A stretch of 32,123 nucleotides of DNA. Origin: Bacteroidales bacterium. GTDB taxonomy: Bacteria; Bacteroidota; Bacteroidia; Bacteroidales; UBA932. Position 1 is the stretch's first letter, and every line of letters begins with the position of its first letter. Under the pieces are notes generated by a model that was given only the letters and a program-made list of their open reading frames with translations, was not told where the DNA came from and ran no database searches. The DNA lies in assembly GCA_017617655.1 (NCBI GenBank), contig JAFZVU010000022.1, positions 1-32,123 of the forward strand, read 5' to 3'. Of this stretch, positions 27,115 through 32,123 are shown piece after piece. The position numbers and the translations under genes were made by a program.

Positions 27115-29553
27115 ATGAAAAGACTTTTCATCGCAGTTATTGCCGCTGCTGCCATCCTGGCATCGTGCACCGGCGCCAAGCCCGCCCAGCGTAATGAGCT
27201 GAGGGCCCCGGCCTACCCTCTTGTTTCAATTGATCCATACACAAGCGCGTGGAGCATGTACGACCATCTCTACGACGGCCCCGTAAAGCACTGGACCGGT
27301 GCTGAATTCCCTCTGATCGGCGCTCTGAAGGTGGACGGCACTGTATACCGCTTCCTCGGCAAGGAAGAAGTAGAACTGAGCGCCCTGGTGCGTCCCGCCA
27401 CTGAGTTGCCTTGGAAAGGATACTACACATACACCCAGCCCGCCGGACAATGGTATGCCGAGAATTACAACCCGCGCGGATGGAAAGAAGGCACCGCCGG
27501 ATTCGGCACGCTGGAGAACCCTACATCCAGGACTCCCTGGCTCACCGAGAAGATCTGGCTGCGCCGCGAAGTGGAAATAGATGAGGACCTGAACGGCAAG
27601 CACGTTTATCTGGCATACAGCAACGATGACGACGCGATATTCTACATAAACGGAGTCGAAGTGCTCAACACCGGGCACGAGTGCCACACCAACGCATCGG
27701 CACAGATCCCTGACGGCATCGTCCGCAAAGGCCGCAACGTTCTGGCAGCATACTGCATCAACACCGGCGGCCTGGCCTATCTGGACATGGGCCTGATGCT
27801 GCAGGAGGAACCTCACACCATCCTGGAGAACGCTGCCGAGCAGCTTTACGCCGACGTGCAGGCCACCCGCACCCTCTACGCCTTCAACTGCGGCCCCGTG
27901 GAGCTGGAGCTGACCTTCACCGCCCCGCTGCTGCTGGAAGACCTGGAGCTGATCTCACGTCCCGTGAACTATATCAGCTATAAAGTCAACTCTAAGGACG
28001 GCGGCAAGCACGATGTGGAGCTCTATCTGGAAGCATCACCCCGCTGGGCCCTCGACAATGCATTCCAGTCATCTCACTCTGAAGCCTTCGAGAAGGACGG
28101 CCGCGTCTGGGTAAAGACCGGAAGCACTTCGCAGAACATCCTGGCCCGCAAAGGTGACGACCTGCGCATAGACTGGGGCTGGTTCTACATGAGCGCAGCA
28201 AGCGGAAAGGCCGGCATCGGCACAGGCAAGCAGCTGCGCCAGGCCTTCGTAGACGGCAGCGACCTCAACATAGTCAAGGGCGACGACGCCGAAGGCCGCA
28301 TGGCGATAATCCAGACCATCGAAACTGGCAAGGAAGGCCACGTTCTGATAGGTTACGACGACGTCTATTCTATCCAGTACTTTGGCGAGAACCTCCGCCC
28401 CTACTGGAACCGCAACGGCGACAAGACCATCTTCGACATGTTCGCAGCAGCAGAGAGTGATTACAAGCAGCTGATGAAACGCTGCGAGGCATTCGACCGC
28501 GACCTGATGGCTGAAGCCGAGAAGGCCGGCGGCCGGAAATACGCCGAGCTCTGCGCCCTGGCATACCGCCAGAGCATCCACGCCCACAAGCTGGTGCAGG
28601 CCCCCGGCGGATATCTGCTCTGGCTGTCAAAGGAGAACAACTCCAACGGCTCCATCGGAACTGTGGACGTAACTTACCCTTCAATCCCCATCTTCCTGCG
28701 CTACAACCCGAAATTCACAGAATATCTGCTGAACCACATCTTCTACTACTCCGAGAGCGGCCGCTGGACAAAACCGTTCCCTGCTCATGACGTGGGAACC
28801 TACCCTCTCGCCAACGGCCAGACCTACGGCGGCGACATGCCCGTGGAGGAAGCCGGCAATATGATAATCTCTACAGCCGCAATCTGCAAGTACGAAGGAA
28901 ACACTGACTATGCAGCCCAGCACTGGGAGAGCCTCACCACATGGGCAGACTACCTGCTGGAATTCGGTCTCGACCCTGAAAACCAGCTCTGCACCGATGA
29001 CTTCGCTGGCCACTTCGCCCACAATGCCAACCTTTCCATCAAGGCCATCCTCGGCATAGCCTCCTACGGCCAGATGGCCGGACTGCTCGGCAAGAAAGAC
29101 GTTGCAGAGAAATACACCGCCGCAGCGAAACAGATGGCAGCCGAGTGGATTAAGATGGACGACGACGGCGACCACTACCGCCTGACCTTCGACAAACCCG
29201 GCACCTGGAGCCAGAAATACAATCTGGTGTGGGACCAGCTGCTCGGCCTGGACATCTTCCCGGCTGAGGTAGCCGCAAAAGAGATTGCATACTACCCCAC
29301 CCGTTTCAACAAATACGGCCTGCCGCTGGACAACCGCCAGACCTATACCAAGACCGACTGGATAATGTGGACCGCCACCATGGCTGCCGACAAAGCAACC
29401 TTCGAGACCTTTATCGAGCCCATGTGGAACTTTGAGAACGAAACAGTGGACCGCGTGCCCATGTCAGACTGGGTGTACACCGACAAGCCCAACTACCGCG
29501 GCTTCAAGGCCAGGAGCGTAGTGGGAGGTTATTTCATCAAGCTATTGAAATAG
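27115..29553 (+). CDS. DUF4964/DUF5127/DUF4965/DUF1793 'glutaminase-like' lipoprotein
   Basis: An 812-residue exported lipoprotein (lipobox ILASC at the end of a ~19-residue signal) of the family named after fungal glutaminase A. In Bacteroidota the true substrate is often unclear, and glycan-related roles have been suggested. The order is the usual one: N-terminal DUF4964 (LRAPAYPLVSIDPYTSAWSM), a beta-rich DUF5127 part that includes an acid-rich lectin-like segment (VYLAYSNDDDAIFYINGVEV), the DUF4965 region (ALAYRQSIHAHKLVQAPGGY, LWLSKENNSNGSIGTVDVTY) and a helical DUF1793 part (GGDMPVEEAGNMIISTAAIC, WSQKYNLVWDQLLGLDIFP). The length is typical and no defect is seen. It has its own promoter, and its 3' end overlaps the convergent glycerate kinase by 17 bases. 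Confidence 0.9.
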   Translation: MKRLFIAVIAAAAILASCTGAKPAQRNELRAPAYPLVSIDPYTSAWSMYDHLYDGPVKHWTGAEFPLIGALKVDGTVYRFLGKEEVELSALVRPATELPWKGYYTYTQPAGQWYAENYNPRGWKEGTAGFGTLENPTSRTPWLTEKIWLRREVEIDEDLNGKHVYLAYSNDDDAIFYINGVEVLNTGHECHTNASAQIPDGIVRKGRNVLAAYCINTGGLAYLDMGLMLQEEPHTILENAAEQLYADVQATRTLYAFNCGPVELELTFTAPLLLEDLELISRPVNYISYKVNSKDGGKHDVELYLEASPRWALDNAFQSSHSEAFEKDGRVWVKTGSTSQNILARKGDDLRIDWGWFYMSAASGKAGIGTGKQLRQAFVDGSDLNIVKGDDAEGRMAIIQTIETGKEGHVLIGYDDVYSIQYFGENLRPYWNRNGDKTIFDMFAAAESDYKQLMKRCEAFDRDLMAEAEKAGGRKYAELCALAYRQSIHAHKLVQAPGGYLLWLSKENNSNGSIGTVDVTYPSIPIFLRYNPKFTEYLLNHIFYYSESGRWTKPFPAHDVGTYPLANGQTYGGDMPVEEAGNMIISTAAICKYEGNTDYAAQHWESLTTWADYLLEFGLDPENQLCTDDFAGHFAHNANLSIKAILGIASYGQMAGLLGKKDVAEKYTAAAKQMAAEWIKMDDDGDHYRLTFDKPGTWSQKYNLVWDQLLGLDIFPAEVAAKEIAYYPTRFNKYGLPLDNRQTYTKTDWIMWTATMAADKATFETFIEPMWNFENETVDRVPMSDWVYTDKPNYRGFKARSVVGGYFIKLLK

Positions 29554-30556
29554 CAGCCGCAGCGAGATTCTGTAAAGCGGTATCTATCTTCAGAGCCTCG
29601 CTGGGAGGCATGTCTTCGGGAGTCGCCTGGATCAATTTCGAGAATCCGGCCTCCCGAAGTGCTTTTATATCCTCGATGCGGCCCGAGACGAGAGCCACGG
29701 GGATTCCTTTCGAATGGCGGAGAACACCGTGGGCCACCTTGCCCCCGAGAGTCTGGAGGTCGGACTTGCCTTCGCCGGTGACAATCAGATCAGCTCCTTC
29801 TATGAGACTTTCGAAGCCCACCATTTCCAGGATGCGTTCTATCCCTGGCATGCTAGCCGCATTGAAATAAGCCATCATAGCCCCACCGAGACCTCCTGCG
29901 GCTCCTGCTCCGGCCAGATTCCGGACATCCGTGCCAGTCTCGGCGAAGATGCCGAAGGCCTGAGCTTCCAGGCGCTTCTCCAATACCTCGACATCAGCTG
30001 CCGAAGCACCCTTCTGGGGCGCGAACACACGGGCCGCGCCGTACTTCCCTACAAAAGGATTCACAACGTCGCAAAGCAACTCCACATCGCAGCCTTTCAT
30101 GGCTTCCCTAATGCCAGCCACTTTCATCATACCAACCCCGCCGTCGCATGTAGCAGTGCCGCCAAGGCCTATGACAAAGTGCCTGGCCCCCTGAGCCCTT
30201 GCCGACAGAAGCAACTCTCCCACGCCGTAGCTGGTTGCGTGCAGCGGATCAAGTTCGTCATGGGAAAGATGTTTCAGTCCGCAGGCCTCCGCCACCTCGA
30301 TGAAGGCAGTGTCGCCCTTCATCCCGTAGCAAGCCGTGACAGGCCTGCCCAGCGGGTCGGACACTACAGCTTCGCAGAGCGTACCCCCTGTTGCAGAAAG
30401 GATGGTCTCCACCGTACCCTCGCCTCCGTCGGCCAGAGGGCATTCCACCACCATCCAGCCGGGATGCAGGCTGCGGAGCGCAGATGCCAGGGCGCCGGCC
30501 ACCTCTTTGGCGCTGAGACAGCCCTTGTAGGAGTCCGGAGCAACGACGACCTTCAT
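29537..30556 (-). CDS. Glycerate kinase (GarK/GlxK family)
   Basis: A cytoplasmic 339-residue enzyme that phosphorylates D-glycerate to 2-phosphoglycerate (family members differ in giving 2- or 3-phosphoglycerate). It starts MKVVVAPDSYKGCLSAKEVA, the family N-terminus. Further motifs are PLADGGEGTVETI, IGLGGTATCDGGVGMM, and VTGEGKSDLQTLGGKVAHGV. The frame is open to 30694, but the start at 30556 matches the family and is 10 bases after the DUF1080 gene stop. Its last 17 bases overlap the end of the convergent DUF4965 gene. The link with DUF1080 suggests a sugar-acid or oxidised sugar catabolic step. Confidence 0.93.
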   Translation of the reverse strand: MKVVVAPDSYKGCLSAKEVAGALASALRSLHPGWMVVECPLADGGEGTVETILSATGGTLCEAVVSDPLGRPVTACYGMKGDTAFIEVAEACGLKHLSHDELDPLHATSYGVGELLLSARAQGARHFVIGLGGTATCDGGVGMMKVAGIREAMKGCDVELLCDVVNPFVGKYGAARVFAPQKGASAADVEVLEKRLEAQAFGIFAETGTDVRNLAGAGAAGGLGGAMMAYFNAASMPGIERILEMVGFESLIEGADLIVTGEGKSDLQTLGGKVAHGVLRHSKGIPVALVSGRIEDIKALREAGFSKLIQATPEDMPPSEALKIDTALQNLAAAAISIA

Positions 30557-30566
30557 TCCTGGATAA

Positions 30567-31298
30567 TTACAGAGGACGAACCTTGATATTGCGGAACCAT
30601 GCAGGATAGCCATGGTCCTGCAGACAGAAATTGCCTGTGCTGGCCATGCCGTAGTCGGGAGAATTCGCCCACTTGCCGGCAGCCTTGCGCTCATACCAGT
30701 CGTCAGACCATGCCTCGAAGCTTACCGTCTCCACGCCATTCAGCAGATAGATTACAAAACCGTCATAGAAAATAATCTCCGACTGGTTCCATTCCCCTGC
30801 GGGCTTGAGTATCGGAGAGGTGTCGAAATCGGGCACGTACATAGCGTAATCAACGGCGCAGCGCTGCCACGGCTCAAGGATATAGCCGTCGTTCATCTCG
30901 GCATAGTTCACATCGTCTATTATCTGGTATTCCGGGCCGGTGATATATGGAACAGAATAATCAGGGTCCTCTATGACGTGATACATCATGCCGCTGTTGC
31001 CGCCCTTCGAGATCTTCCACTCCCACTTCAGGTAGAAGTCTCCGAAAAGCTCGTCGGTAACTATATATCCCTTCGAATCAGAGCCTTTTCCGGAAGCAAC
31101 CAGGCAGCCGTTCTCGACGTACCATTCGCCGTCGTCCACGTCGCCTCCGTTGAAATAGTGCCAGCCGTCGAGGGTTTCACCATCGAAGAGAAGCTGCCAG
31201 CCGTCGGCTATCTCTTCAGGTGTCAGGGTATTTTCTTTCGGGGTGCAGGCGCACAATATCAGCGCCGCAATGCCCATAAGTGCCAGAATCCTTTTCAT
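30567..31298 (-). CDS. DUF1080 (3-keto-disaccharide hydrolase-like) lipoprotein
   Basis: A 243-residue exported lipoprotein (lipobox ILCAC) with a concanavalin-like beta-sandwich of the DUF1080 family, members of which hydrolyse 3-keto-disaccharides or act on related glycans. The motifs are WQLLFDGETLDGWHYFNGGD, FGDFYLKWEWKISKGGNSGM with a following MYHV, TGPEYQIIDD, EWNQSEIIFYDGFVIYLLNG and the closing FRNIKVRPL. The length is normal for a single-domain member. It is the first gene of an operon with glycerate kinase, 10 bases ahead of it, and divergent from the GH3 gene. Confidence 0.92.
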   Translation of the reverse strand: MKRILALMGIAALILCACTPKENTLTPEEIADGWQLLFDGETLDGWHYFNGGDVDDGEWYVENGCLVASGKGSDSKGYIVTDELFGDFYLKWEWKISKGGNSGMMYHVIEDPDYSVPYITGPEYQIIDDVNYAEMNDGYILEPWQRCAVDYAMYVPDFDTSPILKPAGEWNQSEIIFYDGFVIYLLNGVETVSFEAWSDDWYERKAAGKWANSPDYGMASTGNFCLQDHGYPAWFRNIKVRPL

Positions 31299-31349
31299 AG
31301 TATCTTAGAATAGAGGTATAAAGTTACACAGATATCAGCAAAAAATGCG

Positions 31350-31357
31350 TAATTTTG
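31350..31357 (+). promoter_or_regulatory. -7 promoter element of the GH3 gene
   Basis: TAATTTTG matches TAnnTTTG and lies 29 bases before the ATG at 31387. No convincing -33 element is seen. Confidence 0.55.
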
Positions 31358-31386
31358 AACGAGAATATATCTTGAAAAACTATACT

Positions 31387-32123
31387 ATGAAAGCTAGATT
31401 CTTACTTTGCGCTGCAGTCCTCACGCTGCTCGCCGTCGGGTGCAAGCACTACGACTACCCTTTCCAGAACCCCAACCTCTCTGTGCAGAAGCGTGCCGAC
31501 AACCTTCTGTCCCTGCTGACTCCCGAGGAGAAGGTCGGCCTGATGATGAACGGATCGGTGTCTGTAGACCGTCTGGGCATCCCTGCCTACAACTGGTGGA
31601 ACGAAGCATGCCACGGCATCTGCTACGACGACGTGACAGTATTCCCGCAGGTTATCGCCCTGGGCGCAACCTTCGACGCTCCCCAGCAGCTCGAGATCTA
31701 CCAGGCCGTGTCTGACGAGGCCCGCGCCGTTTGGAACACCACCGACCACAACCAGATGGGAGTTACCGAGCCCAACGGCAACATCTGGCACAACGGACTG
31801 TCGTTCTGGTGTCCCAACGTCAACATCTTCCGCGATCCCCGCTGGGGCCGCGGACAGGAGACCTGCGGAGAGGACCCGTACCTTTCCAGCGTGCTGGGAG
31901 TCCAGACCGTACTGGGAATGCAGGGCAATGACAAGAAGTATTTCAAGACCCACGCCTGCGCCAAGCACTATGCAGTGCACAGCGGTCCGGAGCCTCTGCG
32001 CCACAGTTTCGACGCAGTAGTCTCAATGCGCGACCTCTGGGAGACCTACCTCCCCGCATTCAAGGCACTTGTAGTGGACGCCCACGTCCAGGAAGTGATG
32101 TGCGCATACAACCGCTACGAGGG
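31387..32123 (+). CDS. GH3 family glycoside hydrolase lipoprotein, N-terminal part
   Basis: The first 245 residues of a GH3 enzyme, probably a beta-xylosidase or beta-glucosidase acting in the periplasm. A signal sequence ends in a lipobox (LLAVGC). The GH3 N-domain follows: RADNLLSLLTPEEKVGLMMN, LGIPAYNWWNEACHGIC (the NWWNE motif is typical of xylosidase-like GH3), FPQVIALGATFD, SFWCPNVNIFRDPRWGRGQE with the TCGEDPYL motif, FKTHACAKHYAVHSGPEPLR, and MCAYNRYE at the edge. The catalytic Asp and the second domain lie outside the window. The gene is divergent from DUF1080 and carries its own promoter. The substrate cannot be decided from this part. Confidence 0.93.
   Translation, partial: MKARFLLCAAVLTLLAVGCKHYDYPFQNPNLSVQKRADNLLSLLTPEEKVGLMMNGSVSVDRLGIPAYNWWNEACHGICYDDVTVFPQVIALGATFDAPQQLEIYQAVSDEARAVWNTTDHNQMGVTEPNGNIWHNGLSFWCPNVNIFRDPRWGRGQETCGEDPYLSSVLGVQTVLGMQGNDKKYFKTHACAKHYAVHSGPEPLRHSFDAVVSMRDLWETYLPAFKALVVDAHVQEVMCAYNRYE

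Noticed and set aside
29714-30586. 290-codon plus-strand frame opposite glycerate kinase
   Set aside because: The minus strand carries the full set of glycerate kinase motifs; the plus-strand frame is a shadow.

Overview
The window looks like a chromosomal segment of a Bacteroidota (Bacteroidales-type) anaerobe, probably a glycan- and peptide-using gut species. The grounds are repeated promoters with the Bacteroidota -7 element TAnnTTTG (one with an ideal TTTG-N19 upstream), weak or absent Shine-Dalgarno sequences, many SPII lipoproteins, rubrerythrin, DPP IV-type S9 peptidase, and GH2, GH3, GH29, DUF4965 and DUF1080 proteins. The genus cannot be fixed from this sequence. No rRNA, CRISPR array, transposase or integrase was seen.

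Left flank (1-5091). The 3' part of dnaK ends at a strong terminator. It is followed by a DUF21/CBS membrane protein and a secreted S9 (DPP IV-like) peptidase one base apart, a bidirectional terminator, a rubrerythrin on the minus strand, and a tRNA-Ala(GGC) with a textbook Bacteroidota promoter.

Accessory island (about 5092-16460). Directly behind the tRNA lies a gene remnant, then about 10 kb of minus-strand genes read from 15513 down to 5518. They include two small paralogous GDKVW proteins, a BspA-type leucine-rich-repeat protein, a large DUF2779 protein (Cas4-like nuclease plus DEDD exonuclease), a clear DpnI homologue (cuts GATC only when adenine-methylated), two unknown small proteins, and an operon that starts with the AbiEi/AbiEii toxin-antitoxin pair and continues into five uncharacterised genes. 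Three of those five share an N-terminal domain. A sigma-factor-like gene (15593-16459) diverges from the start of the cluster. The region is visibly more AT-rich in parts than its flanks. It reads as a defence island next to a tRNA, and the AbiE-led seven-gene operon is the best candidate for an undescribed system.

Right flank (16511-32123). A DUF362 lipoprotein-like gene with a small membrane protein is divergent from a HIT hydrolase; the two promoters overlap at a 9-bp-arm palindrome. The HIT gene is followed closely by a 1593-residue GH29-discoidin-GH2 fusion (alpha-fucosidase plus beta-galactosidase), then a fused binding-protein/permease and its ATPase, which form an amino-acid ABC importer. 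Convergent to these is a MalY/PatB-type PLP enzyme with a Tat lipoprotein leader. Then come a DUF4964/5127/4965/1793 'glutaminase-like' lipoprotein, a DUF1080 lipoprotein plus glycerate kinase operon on the minus strand, and the 5' part of a GH3 lipoprotein that runs off the window. Together these suggest periplasmic or surface breakdown of fucosylated or galactosylated glycans and of peptides, with import of the products.
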